From: an uncultured Lachnospiraceae bacterium
GTDB lineage: Bacteria > Bacillota > Clostridia > Lachnospirales > Lachnospiraceae
Direction: 5' to 3'
Length of the DNA: 64,000 bases
Assembly (NCBI GenBank): GCA_947176065.1
Contig: CAMWPB010000001.1
Span: 1 to 64,000, forward strand
Below the pieces are notes generated by a model. It was not told the origin of the DNA and did no database searches. It saw only the letters and a list, made by a program, of their open reading frames with translations. Positions 19,720 to 28,874 of this stretch are shown here, piece by piece. A program made the translations under genes and the position numbers. The stretch's first letter is position 1; each line of letters starts with the position of its first letter.

Positions 19720-19891
19720 GCAGTGCTCGATTTCGCTTCGCTGCATCTTGCTGGCGGGGGCGCTATTGCTTTACGCCGCAGTGCGTGCTCGATTTCGTTT
19801 CACTGCATCTCGCTCGCGGGCTTCGCATTGCTTTACCCCGCAGTGCGTGCTCGATTTCGTTTCACTGCATCTCGCTCGCGGGCTTCGCCCT
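19720..19891 (+). repeat. 62-bp tandem repeats, about 2.7 units (block A of a dispersed element)
   Basis: TGCTCGATTTCG recurs at 19724, 19786 and 19848; units read GCAGTGCGTGCTCGATTTCGTTTCACTGCATCTCGCTCGCGGGCTTCGC..; third unit diverges at its end. Confidence 0.9.
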
Positions 19892-19906
19892 ATCAAAGAA
19901 GTCACA

Positions 19907-19985
19907 GACAAATTCGCCTGCAAGCAGTCGATTTGTCTCTGCCATCTTTGGCACTGCTCATTGCCAACGCGTACATTTTAACATA
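19907..19985 (+). repeat. Hairpin plus conserved block B of the dispersed element
   Basis: GACAAAT..CTGCAAGCAG..ATTTGTC hairpin, then GCACTGCTCATTGCCAACGCGTACATTTT. Confidence 0.8.
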
Positions 19986-20074
19986 ACAGGCAGGGGGAGT
20001 CACTATTTAAAATCTTAAAAAATACACAATTTTTACGTAAGAAAAGCGGATTTTGTCATGCGGAACAGGGGGGA

Positions 20075-20125
20075 TTGACAAACATACCGTTGGTATGATA
20101 ATGTAGTAAACATACTGATAGTATG
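20075..20125 (+). promoter_or_regulatory. TetR promoter with two palindromic operators
   Basis: TTGACA 20075-20080; GATAAT 20097-20102 (16-bp spacer); CATACCGTTGGTATG (20083-20097) and CATACTGATAGTATG (20111-20125). Confidence 0.8.
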
Positions 20126-20141
20126 TATTGGGAGGGAAGAC

Positions 20142-20795
20142 ATGGCAAGGAATAAGTACCCGGAGGAAACGGTCAATTTGATTTTGGATGTTGCAGGCCG
20201 TCTGTTTTTGGAAAAGGGGTATGAACATACGTCCATTCAGGATATCATCGACAATCTGGGCGGGTTGAGCAAGGGTGCCATCTATCACCATTTTAAGTCG
20301 AAAGAGGAACTTCTGGATGCGGTCACGGACAGGATGCTGGAGGAATCCAATCAGAAACTTGTAGGTATTCTTGAACGCAAAGACCTGAATGGAATAGAAA
20401 AGCTGAGAACATTGTTCCGGTCTTCGCTGTGCCGTTCTGTGCAGAACGATATCTTTAAAACAGCTCCCAGCTTTTATAATAATCCGAAGCTTCTTGCCAG
20501 CCTCTTGTATGAAACCATAGAACTGACGGCGCCGGAGTATATTCTGCCGATTATCAGGGAGGGCATTGCAGACGGCTCTATCGCTGCGGAGTATCCTGAG
20601 CAGCTTGCGGAATTGATCTCACTTGTGGCAAATGTCTGGATCAATCCAATGATATTTGATAACTCCGAGGAAGAAACGTACCGTAAGTTTCTGGTGTTTG
20701 ACCAGATGCTTAAGGGAATGGGACTGGATATTGTGGATGAGGAAATGATGGCAAGGATGCGGGAACTGACGGCGATTTACCAGAGAAGTAAATAG
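20142..20795 (+). CDS. TetR/AcrR-family transcriptional regulator
   Basis: ILDVAGRLFLEKGYEHTSIQDIIDNLGGLSKGAIYHHFKSKEELLDAV. Confidence 0.95.
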   Translation: MARNKYPEETVNLILDVAGRLFLEKGYEHTSIQDIIDNLGGLSKGAIYHHFKSKEELLDAVTDRMLEESNQKLVGILERKDLNGIEKLRTLFRSSLCRSVQNDIFKTAPSFYNNPKLLASLLYETIELTAPEYILPIIREGIADGSIAAEYPEQLAELISLVANVWINPMIFDNSEEETYRKFLVFDQMLKGMGLDIVDEEMMARMRELTAIYQRSK

Positions 20796-20800
20796 AAAGA

Positions 20801-20840
20801 AAATGATTCTGCCCGGTAAAAGGGGCAGAATTATTTTAAT
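20801..20840 (+). terminator. Terminator after tetR-like gene
   Basis: ATTCTGCCC-ggtaaaa-GGGGCAGAAT followed by TATTTT. Confidence 0.75.
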
Positions 20841-20847
20841 AATATAC

Positions 20848-20864
20848 ATACCGACGGTTGGTAT
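20848..20864 (+). promoter_or_regulatory. Third TetR operator-like site upstream of MFS gene
   Basis: ATACCGACGGTTGGTAT resembles the ATACCGTTGGTAT core of the tetR operators. Confidence 0.65.
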
Positions 20865-20890
20865 TAAAATAAGAAAAGGAGTATGAAAGA

Positions 20891-22138
20891 ATGAATCAAA
20901 AACTATTTTCAAAGGATTTTATACTTGTGGTGATCGGACAGATTATTTCCCTTTTTGGAAATGCGGCGCTGCGGTTTGCCCTGCCGTTGTATCTCTTAAA
21001 TCAGACAGGATCTTCGGCACTTTACGGTACGGTGATGGCGTGCGCGTTTATTCCGTCTATCCTGCTTTCACCTGTGGGCGGTATCGTTGCGGATAGGGTA
21101 AATAAAAGAAACGTCATGGTCATACTGGATTTTTTCACGGCGGCGTTAATTCTGACGTTCTGCCTTCTTATGGACGGGGTCAATCTTGTAGTCCTGCTGA
21201 CGGCCACACTGATGGTTTTGTACGGAATCGCGGGAGCCTACCAGCCTTCCGTGCAGGCGGCCATACCGGCGCTTGTGGGGACGGACCACATCATGGAGGC
21301 CAATTCCATTGTAAATACCATAAGTTCTTTTGCGGCGCTGCTTGGTCCTGTGCTGGGTGGGATTGTGTACAGCGCTTATGGGCTCAGGCCGGTGCTTTGG
21401 GTGTGCATGACGTGCTTTGTGCTCTCGGCGGTTATGGAAATCTTTATCCACATTCCTTTTCAGAGGCAGGCTTCGGAGGGCAGCATGTGGAAGATGGTTC
21501 AGTCGGATTTTTCGCAGAGTGTCCGCTTTATCCGCAGGGATAGGCCAGTGATTGGAAAGGCGGTTCTGGCGGTCTGCGGAATTAATCTGTTTCTGTCTTC
21601 AATGATTACGGTGGCGATGCCCTATCTTGTGACAGAGGTGATTGATCTGGATGCGGCGCAGGCGAACAGACTTTATGGATTTGCGGAAGGGCTTCTGGCA
21701 GCGGGCGGGCTTGCCGGAGGTATCTGCGCGGGCGTTTTTGCAAAAAGGCTTTCCGTTAAGAAGGCGGGCATGCTGATTGTTATTTCCGCGATCTGCCTGT
21801 TCCCCATCGCCCTGTCACTGGCACTGTTTTCGTCCGGCATGTTAAACTATATGATTTTGACGGCGGGCTGCTTTGCTATTATGACATGCTGTACAATCTT
21901 TACGATACAGATGATGACGTTTTTCCAGACGGTGACACCGCCGCATCTTCTGGGTAAGGTGATTGCGGTTATCATGACCGTGGCCATGTGCGCGCAGCCG
22001 CTGGGTAACGCCATGTACGGCGTTTTGTTTGAACTCTGCAATGGGTTTGAGTATGTAGTGGTTTTGTTTGCCGGGATGGTGTCTCTTGGGATTGCCGTCG
22101 GGATGCGGGGGATCATAAAGGGCTTTTCGGAAAACTGA
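20891..22138 (+). CDS. MFS transporter
   Basis: About 12 hydrophobic segments; GGIVADRVNKRNVMVILD motif A-like sequence. Confidence 0.92.
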   Translation: MNQKLFSKDFILVVIGQIISLFGNAALRFALPLYLLNQTGSSALYGTVMACAFIPSILLSPVGGIVADRVNKRNVMVILDFFTAALILTFCLLMDGVNLVVLLTATLMVLYGIAGAYQPSVQAAIPALVGTDHIMEANSIVNTISSFAALLGPVLGGIVYSAYGLRPVLWVCMTCFVLSAVMEIFIHIPFQRQASEGSMWKMVQSDFSQSVRFIRRDRPVIGKAVLAVCGINLFLSSMITVAMPYLVTEVIDLDAAQANRLYGFAEGLLAAGGLAGGICAGVFAKRLSVKKAGMLIVISAICLFPIALSLALFSSGMLNYMILTAGCFAIMTCCTIFTIQMMTFFQTVTPPHLLGKVIAVIMTVAMCAQPLGNAMYGVLFELCNGFEYVVVLFAGMVSLGIAVGMRGIIKGFSEN

Positions 22139-22253
22139 AATGCTTTTTGGAAAAATCATGTGTATGTCTCTTTCCGAATGTGTTAAAATAAATCATAAAT
22201 GCGGCGGAGCAGCCGAAAGGCTGACAGGAAATCGGGGAAAGGATGAAACAGAT

Positions 22254-23096
22254 ATGAAGAAAATAATCGTAACAGGCTGTAACGGACAGCTTGGACGGGC
22301 GATCAATCTGGAATACGCGGACAGTACGGAATACGAGCTGGTCAACACGGATGTGGGGGAACTGGACATCACGAAGATAGACGAGGTGATGAAGTTTGCG
22401 AGGGAGATTAAGCCCTATGCGATCATCAACTGCGCGGCATACACAGCGGTGGAGGCCTGTGAGAAGGAGGAGGATCTGGCCTTTCGCATAAATGCTGTCG
22501 GCGCGCGCAACCTAAGTATAGCGGCCAACGAGACGGGGGCCAAGCTGATGCATATTTCCACGGACTATGTGTTTGATGGAAACGGGACAAGACCCTATAA
22601 GGAAACCGACCCCACAGGACCGCAGGGCGCATACGGCAGGACGAAGCTGGCGGGTGAGGAGTTTGTAAAAGAGTTTAGCGACCGGCATTTTATTCTGCGT
22701 ACGGCCTGGCTGTATGGAGACGGAAAGAACTTTGTAAAGACGATGCTGCGGCTCTCCGAGACGAACGATAAGGTAAGGGTCGTGCGGGATCAGGTGGGAT
22801 CGCCCACCAGCGCAAAAGAACTTGCGAAAGCCATCGCCTATCTGCTGCCCACGGAGAATTACGGACTGTTCCATGCCACCTGCGAGGGGGATTGCAGCTG
22901 GGCGCAGTTTACGGAGGAGATTTTCCGCCTGGCGGGAAAAAAGACCGTGGTAGAAGCGATCACCTCGGAGGAATACGGTGCGGCAGTTAAGCGCCCGGCC
23001 TATTCTATTCTGGAAAATTATATGTTCAAAATGACAACAGACTTTACGTTTGCTGACTGGCACGACGCCATCGCTGATTACCTTGGGCAGCCGTGA
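22254..23096 (+). CDS. rfbD: dTDP-4-dehydrorhamnose reductase
   Basis: ORF 22140-23096, likely start 22254. KKIIVTGCNGQLGRAI..STDYVFDGNGTRPYKETDPTGPQGAYGRTKLAGE. Confidence 0.92.
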   Translation: MKKIIVTGCNGQLGRAINLEYADSTEYELVNTDVGELDITKIDEVMKFAREIKPYAIINCAAYTAVEACEKEEDLAFRINAVGARNLSIAANETGAKLMHISTDYVFDGNGTRPYKETDPTGPQGAYGRTKLAGEEFVKEFSDRHFILRTAWLYGDGKNFVKTMLRLSETNDKVRVVRDQVGSPTSAKELAKAIAYLLPTENYGLFHATCEGDCSWAQFTEEIFRLAGKKTVVEAITSEEYGAAVKRPAYSILENYMFKMTTDFTFADWHDAIADYLGQP

Positions 23097-23167
23097 GAGG
23101 AACAAAGGCACCGAAGCGCCATGTTATCTTTGACATAAGGCGCATTTTATGAGAAAATGTTCGCGAT

Positions 23168-23350
23168 GGCAATGAGCAGTGCGCAGACGAAAGCTGAAAA
23201 AATGGCAGCTTGCTGACAATTTTTTCAGATTGCGGATGCATAGGGCGAAGCCCGCGAGCGAGATGTAGAGAAACGGAATCGAGCTTGCACTGCGGCTCGG
23301 AAGCGCAGACGAAAGCTGGAAAAAGGCGGCTTGCTGACAATTTTTTACGC
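23168..23350 (-). repeat. Inverted copy of the dispersed element with a duplicated hairpin module
   Basis: 23242-23295 is a near reverse complement of block A; GGCAATGAGCAGTGC (23168-23182) is an exact reverse complement of 19951-19965; GCGCAGACGAAAGCTG..GCTTGCTGACAATTTTTT occurs at 23181-23225 and 23303-23346. Confidence 0.85.
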
Positions 23351-23375
23351 AAAGGAAATAGGAAGGATAGAAAAT

Positions 23376-24446
23376 ATGCAAAATATAGCATTGATTACAG
23401 GAATCACAGGACAGGACGGCTCTTATCTGGCGGAGTTCCTACTGGAAAAAGGATATGAGGTACACGGCCTGATCCGCAGGCACAGCATTGCAAACACGGG
23501 AAGGATAGATCACCTGATCGAATCGGATTACCATAAGGTTAAATTTTTCCTGCACTATGCAGATACCACAGACTCCAGCAATCTCATGCGGCTGATTGCG
23601 GAGATCCGTCCTACGGAAGTATATAATCTGGCGGCGCAGTCCCATGTGGGCGTGTCCTTCGAGGTGCCCGAGTACACGGCGGAGGCCACGGGCGTAAGCA
23701 CGTTAAAGCTCCTGGAGGCGATTCGTGTAAACGGCGGAACGTGCAGATATTATCAGGCGTCCACGTCGGAGCTTTTCGGCGGCATTCCGGAGACGGCGCC
23801 GCAGAGCGAGAAGACGCCTTTTTATCCGAAGAGTCCTTACGGGGCGGCGAAGCTTTATTCTTACTGGATTACGGTAAATTACAGAGAGTCTTATAATATG
23901 TTTGCCTGCAATGGCATTTTGTTCAATCACGAGTCGCCCAGACGCGGCGAGAACTTTGTGACGAGAAAGATCACGCTGGCCATTGCGAATATTATTGCAG
24001 GCAGGCAGGAGAAACTGTCCCTCGGCAATATGAACGCGAAGAGAGACTGGGGCTTTGCGGGCGATTATATAGAGGGCATGTGGCTGATGCTGCAGCAGGA
24101 CAAGCCCGACGATTTTGTGCTGGCGACTAACGAGACGCACACGGTGAGGGAGTTTGTGGAGGCGGCTTTTGAGGAGCTTGGCATTCAGATCAGATGGGAA
24201 GGCACCGGCGTGAATGAGAAAGGCTATGATGCTGCGAGCGGCCGTCTGCTTGTGGATGTGAATCCTGAGTTCTATCGCCCGGCAGAGGTGGAGTTTTTGT
24301 GGGGCAACTGTGCGAAAGCCGAGAAGGAGCTTGGCTGGAAGCGCAAGGTAGACTTTAAGGGTCTGGTATCCATGATGATGGACGCGGACTTGAAAGAAAT
24401 CGCGGGGATGAGCTGCGAGGAATATAAGAAAAAGGAAAATGCGTAA
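23376..24446 (+). CDS. gmd: GDP-mannose 4,6-dehydratase
   Basis: [67 protein letters not shown]; start 23376 within ORF 23331-24446. Confidence 0.96.
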   Translation: MQNIALITGITGQDGSYLAEFLLEKGYEVHGLIRRHSIANTGRIDHLIESDYHKVKFFLHYADTTDSSNLMRLIAEIRPTEVYNLAAQSHVGVSFEVPEYTAEATGVSTLKLLEAIRVNGGTCRYYQASTSELFGGIPETAPQSEKTPFYPKSPYGAAKLYSYWITVNYRESYNMFACNGILFNHESPRRGENFVTRKITLAIANIIAGRQEKLSLGNMNAKRDWGFAGDYIEGMWLMLQQDKPDDFVLATNETHTVREFVEAAFEELGIQIRWEGTGVNEKGYDAASGRLLVDVNPEFYRPAEVEFLWGNCAKAEKELGWKRKVDFKGLVSMMMDADLKEIAGMSCEEYKKKENA

Positions 24447-24488
24447 CCACAGGGTTTGCGCGCGGCTGCGAAAGCGAAAAGTGAAGAT

Positions 24489-26267
24489 ATGCTGTCGGTA
24501 ATTTTGATCTGGCTTTACATTGGTACAACTACATTTATAATCGGATATGGTGTGCTGCGTGTACTCACGCGGCACCTTCCTTATTATGCGCACGAATGTA
24601 CAGAGAATATTGCAGCGGATTCGTATTTTATGTGCGGGCTTGTATGTGTGACGGTTTACGCGCAGTTTTTCAGTCTGTTTGCAGGCGTGGGAATGCTGGC
24701 CAATGTAATACTCTGCTTTTTTTGTCTCTTCACTGTGCTGGCGGATCAAAAAGGGATTGTGGCTGCGGTACGAAGGTTTTTTCCGGCAGGGAAACGGGCG
24801 GAGAATGGCGGCGGCGCCACAGGAGCCGGGCAAATTGGCTGGCCGGGGTTTTGTGCGGCGGCGGTTCTGTTTCTGCTATTTGCCTACGGCGCTTCCCGGG
24901 GAATGATCCATTATGACACGGGGCTTTATCATGCGCAGAGTATCCGCTGGATCGAGGAGTATGGTGTGGTGAAGGGGCTTGGCAATCTGCATTGCAGACT
25001 GGCCTACAACAGTTCTTCCTTTGCACTGTCCGCCCTTTACAGCATGGCTTTTCTGGGCGGGCAGTCCTACCACTGCACCGCGGGATGGCTTGCGTTTCTG
25101 CTGGCGGCGGTCTGCCTCCCAATCGGAAAAACATTGCGGACGGGGCGGTTTTGGGCGAGCGGTTTGGCCAGAGTGATGTGCGTGTATTATCTGGTTAATA
25201 TTTTTGATGAAATGATTTCCCCGGCCTCGGATTATTTTATGGTGTTAGTGGCATTTTATATAGTGATAAAGTGGCTGGATCTTGTGGAGATCGGGGAAGA
25301 GGCGGTTCTGCCCTACGGGCTTTTGTGCGTGCTTGGCGTATTCCTGATGACGGTGAAGCTGTCGGCGGCGTTGATTCTTCTGCTCACGGTTTATCCGGCC
25401 TGCCGCCTTTTGCGGGAGAGACGGTGGAAAGAGACGGGCGTTTATCTGGGACTTGGGCTTTTGACGGCAGTCCCCTTCTTTATCCGAAATGTGTTGATTT
25501 CAGGGTGGCTGGTCTATCCGTTCACACAGATAGATTTGTTTGATGTGGTCTGGAAAATCCCGAAAGGACTGGCGGATTATGACGCAAGGGAAATACAGGT
25601 CTGGGGCAGGGGCTACACGGATGTGACGCAGTTCGATATGCCGGTGCGGGAATGGCTGCCCGGATGGCTGCGGACACTGGCGGGGAGCGATAAGCTTCTT
25701 GTGACGGCAGCCGCGGCGGCAGTGGCGGTGTTCTTATTGGAGGCGGTTTATCTTGCGTGGAGAAGGGGCAGTGTGGTATTCCCGGCTTTTCTCACCGTAC
25801 AGGCGACGGTGTCGGCCTCCTTTGTGTTCTGGCTCTGCACTTCGCCGTTGATCCGCTACGGCTGTGTCTGGGTGTATCTGACGGCGGCGGTAGTGTTTGG
25901 CGGCATTTTGGACATGGTGCTGCACCCTGCGACAGGCGGCGGGCGGCGCGGTGAGAAAGCGCAGGGCGGCCGGGGATGGCGGCTTGCGGCGGGCCGTGTG
26001 GTTTCCGCTTTTGTGATTCTGATTCTGGTCTACAAAGGTTTTGCGCTGGCGTGGGAAACCATTGGCGCTTATGTGAATGATTACTGGCTTGTCCAGAAGG
26101 ATTACGAAAACTATGAAACCTATACTTACAGGATAGAGGACGTTATCTTTTACTGTCCCGTGGAGGGTGACAGAGTGGGGTATGAGGCTTTCCCTTCTTC
26201 CCCGTCCGAGGCGCGGATTGCGTTTTTGGGGGAGGAAATGGCAGAAGGATTTCGGGCGGTGGAGTAA
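24489..26267 (+). CDS. Large polytopic membrane protein, candidate GT-C type glycosyltransferase
   Basis: Many hydrophobic segments; DTGLYHAQSIRWIEEYGVVKGLGNLHCRLAYNSSSF; in glycan locus. Confidence 0.6.
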   Translation: MLSVILIWLYIGTTTFIIGYGVLRVLTRHLPYYAHECTENIAADSYFMCGLVCVTVYAQFFSLFAGVGMLANVILCFFCLFTVLADQKGIVAAVRRFFPAGKRAENGGGATGAGQIGWPGFCAAAVLFLLFAYGASRGMIHYDTGLYHAQSIRWIEEYGVVKGLGNLHCRLAYNSSSFALSALYSMAFLGGQSYHCTAGWLAFLLAAVCLPIGKTLRTGRFWASGLARVMCVYYLVNIFDEMISPASDYFMVLVAFYIVIKWLDLVEIGEEAVLPYGLLCVLGVFLMTVKLSAALILLLTVYPACRLLRERRWKETGVYLGLGLLTAVPFFIRNVLISGWLVYPFTQIDLFDVVWKIPKGLADYDAREIQVWGRGYTDVTQFDMPVREWLPGWLRTLAGSDKLLVTAAAAAVAVFLLEAVYLAWRRGSVVFPAFLTVQATVSASFVFWLCTSPLIRYGCVWVYLTAAVVFGGILDMVLHPATGGGRRGEKAQGGRGWRLAAGRVVSAFVILILVYKGFALAWETIGAYVNDYWLVQKDYENYETYTYRIEDVIFYCPVEGDRVGYEAFPSSPSEARIAFLGEEMAEGFRAVE

Positions 26268-26270
26268 CCG

Positions 26271-26299
26271 TTGCAATCTATATATTTTTCTTCTATAAT
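26271..26299 (+). promoter_or_regulatory. Sigma-A-type promoter upstream of fcl
   Basis: TTGCAA-17 bp-TATAAT. Confidence 0.65.
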
Positions 26300-26370
26300 A
26301 CAATAGAAACAGCGGAAGCGGGAATTTGACGAAACAGGGTATAAACAGGGAAACGGAGACGGATATTATT

Positions 26371-27312
26371 ATGAATAAGACAGATAAAATTTATGTGGCG
26401 GGACACAGGGGATTGGTAGGAAGCGCGATTGTGCGGTCTTTACAGGAAAAGGGATATGAGAACATCATCGGCAGGACGCACAGAGAACTTGACTTGACCA
26501 GTCAACAAGCGGTGCGGGAGTTTTTTGAGACAGAGCGCCCCGACGTGGTAGTTCTGGCGGCGGCCAAGGTGGGCGGCATCAATGCGAACAACACCGCGCC
26601 TGCGGAGTTTGCCTACGAGAATATGCAGATTCAGTGTAACGTCATTCATTGCTGTCATGAATATCACGTGAAGAAGCTTCTGTTTTTGGGGAGTACCTGT
26701 ATTTATCCCAGAATGGCGCCCCAGCCGATCCCGGAGGACGCGCTGCTGACAGGTCCTTTGGAGGAGACAAACGAGGCCTATGCCATTGCGAAAATTGCAG
26801 GGCTTGAAATGTGTAAGTTTTATAAGCGGCAGCACGGGGACGATTTCATCAGCTGTATGCCCACCAACCTTTATGGGCCCCATGATAATTATGATCTGGA
26901 AGGCTCCCACGTGATGCCTGCCATGATCCGTAAGTTCCATGAGGCGAAGGTGAACGGCGATCCTACGGTTATGCTGTGGGGAACCGGCACGCCGCTTCGC
27001 GAGTTTTTATATGTGGATGATATGGCGGACGCCTGTGTGTTCCTGCTGGAGAATTACAGCGGGGAACAGCATGTCAATATCGGCACCGGCAAGGAGGTTA
27101 CGATCAGGGAGCTGGCGGAGACGGTGAAAAAAGCGGTAGGATACACGGGACAAATTGTCTGGGATCAGACAATGCCCGACGGTACGCCCAGGAAACTTAC
27201 GGATGTGACGAAGCTGCACGGACTCGGCTGGCAGCATAAGGTGGAACTTGAGGAGGGTGTAAAGCTGGCCTACGAGTGGTTTAAACAAAACGTCCGCGAG
27301 GCGAGAATGTAG
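26371..27312 (+). CDS. fcl: GDP-L-fucose synthase
   Basis: [89 protein letters not shown]. Confidence 0.96.
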   Translation: MNKTDKIYVAGHRGLVGSAIVRSLQEKGYENIIGRTHRELDLTSQQAVREFFETERPDVVVLAAAKVGGINANNTAPAEFAYENMQIQCNVIHCCHEYHVKKLLFLGSTCIYPRMAPQPIPEDALLTGPLEETNEAYAIAKIAGLEMCKFYKRQHGDDFISCMPTNLYGPHDNYDLEGSHVMPAMIRKFHEAKVNGDPTVMLWGTGTPLREFLYVDDMADACVFLLENYSGEQHVNIGTGKEVTIRELAETVKKAVGYTGQIVWDQTMPDGTPRKLTDVTKLHGLGWQHKVELEEGVKLAYEWFKQNVREARM

Positions 27313-27375
27313 GATATATTTTACGAAGGAAGCGCTTTTTTGTAAAAAAATTTTCCCCAACGCGATAAATTACCG

Positions 27376-27404
27376 TTTACAGTGCAATGTTTTTTTGGTA
27401 TTAT
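27376..27404 (+). promoter_or_regulatory. Candidate promoter upstream of the Spo0A-like gene
   Basis: TTTACA-17 bp-TATTAT. Confidence 0.55.
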
Positions 27405-27467
27405 GTCGAATGAAACGATAAACTACATTTGGCATATTGAATATGATTGCAAAGGAGTAAGAGGGGA

Positions 27468-27848
27468 ATGACACAACGGAATATGATTAGTCCGAGGGAG
27501 CTTGAGAGAACCATATCCGATTTTATGCTGGAACTTGGCATACCGGCACATTTGCGTGGATACCAGTTTTTGCGGAGCGCGGTGGGAATGTGCGTGGAGG
27601 ACATGGAGCTGGTCGGGAGTGTGACGAAGCTGCTTTATCCTGATCTTGCAAAGATGTACCAGACCACGGACACGAAGATTGAACGTGCAATCCGCAATGC
27701 GATTGAGGTATCGTGGGAGAGGGGAAACAGCGAACTCTTTGAAGAACTGTTCGGCTACAGCAACACGCTGGAGTATACCAGACCGACGAACAGTGAATAT
27801 ATCGCCGTTGTAGCGGATTACATACGTTTGAAAAACAATCTGATATGA
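27468..27848 (+). CDS. Stand-alone Spo0A C-terminal (DNA-binding) domain protein, no receiver
   Basis: LGIPAHLRGYQFLRSAVGMCVEDMELVGSVTKLLYPDLAKMYQTTDTKIERAIRNAIEVSWERGNSELFEELFGYSN.. matches the Spo0A effector domain pattern; likely start 27468. Confidence 0.88.
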   Translation: MTQRNMISPRELERTISDFMLELGIPAHLRGYQFLRSAVGMCVEDMELVGSVTKLLYPDLAKMYQTTDTKIERAIRNAIEVSWERGNSELFEELFGYSNTLEYTRPTNSEYIAVVADYIRLKNNLI

Positions 27849-27856
27849 AATGTGAG

Positions 27857-27883
27857 GGAAGAGACGCGTCTCTTCCTTTTTTT
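27857..27883 (+). terminator. Rho-independent terminator
   Basis: Perfect palindrome GGAAGAGACGCGTCTCTTCC followed by seven T. Confidence 0.9.
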
Positions 27884-27923
27884 ATGCAAATGTGGTAAAC
27901 TTACCATTGGAGGAGACTATTTT

Positions 27924-28874
27924 ATGAAACTACTCAGCGTCATCGTACCCTGTTACAATGAAGAGGAGAATGTCAGGGATTTTTATGATGAGTTATGCAG
28001 GAATGCGGATTTTTTCCGCGAGAAGCATTTAGAGCTTGAAATAATATATGTGGATGACGGCTCCCGGGATCAGACGGTTTGTGAGGTGAGGAAGCTCCAC
28101 GAGGAGGACGGGAGAGTCCGCCTTATTTCTTTTTCCCGCAATTTCGGGAAGGAGGCGGCGATCTATGCCGGCCTGCAGAAATGCAGGGGCGATCTGGCGG
28201 TGCTGATGGACGCGGATTTACAGGATCCGCCGTCCCTTTTGCCGGAGATGTACTCCTATATCGAGCAGGGATATGATTCGGTGGCGACCAGACGTGTGAC
28301 CAGAAAAGGGGAACCTGTTATCCGTTCCTTTTTTGCGAGGATGTTCTACAAACTTATGAATAAGATTTCACGGACGGAGATTGTGGACGGCGCCAGGGAT
28401 TATCGCCTGATGACAAGACAGGTGGTGGATGCGATTCTGTCCATGACGGAGTATAACCGCTTTACCAAGGGGATTTTCGGCTGGGTGGGCTACAAAACCA
28501 AATGGCTGGAATATGAAAATGTGGAGCGCAGAAAGGGTGAGACGAAATGGTCCTTCTGGAAGCTGTTCCTGTATTCCATTGAGGGGATCATCGCTTTTTC
28601 CACGGTGCCTCTGACCATAGCGTCCGTAGCGGGCGTGTTCTTCTGTCTGGTTGCCTTTGTTATCATTATTGTGACGATTGTGCGGAAACTTATATTTGGC
28701 GATCCGACTTCCGGCTGGCCGTCTCTGGTCTGTATTATTATGATGGTCAGCGGCGTGCAGTTGTTTTGTCTGGGGATTGTCGGGCAATACTTATCCAAGA
28801 CCTATATGGAAGTGAAGAGAAGACCGATCTATCTGGTCAGGGAAGAGATCGGGGGACAGGAAGTTGAAGGATAA
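27924..28874 (+). CDS. GT2 polyprenyl-phosphate glycosyltransferase (DPMS/GtrB-like, two C-terminal TM)
   Basis: LLSVIVPCYNEEENVRDFYDEL..YVDDGSRDQT..LMDADLQDPPSLLPEM; C-terminal TM pair; start 27924. Confidence 0.92.
   Translation: MKLLSVIVPCYNEEENVRDFYDELCRNADFFREKHLELEIIYVDDGSRDQTVCEVRKLHEEDGRVRLISFSRNFGKEAAIYAGLQKCRGDLAVLMDADLQDPPSLLPEMYSYIEQGYDSVATRRVTRKGEPVIRSFFARMFYKLMNKISRTEIVDGARDYRLMTRQVVDAILSMTEYNRFTKGIFGWVGYKTKWLEYENVERRKGETKWSFWKLFLYSIEGIIAFSTVPLTIASVAGVFFCLVAFVIIIVTIVRKLIFGDPTSGWPSLVCIIMMVSGVQLFCLGIVGQYLSKTYMEVKRRPIYLVREEIGGQEVEG

Noticed and set aside
19720-19891. CRISPR-like array
   Set aside because: Units are contiguous 62-bp tandem repeats with no unique spacers, about 2.7 copies and no cas genes.
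19718-20018. Three overlapping short ORFs with repeated [11 protein letters not shown] segments
   Set aside because: They are translations of the 62-bp tandem repeat, not genes.
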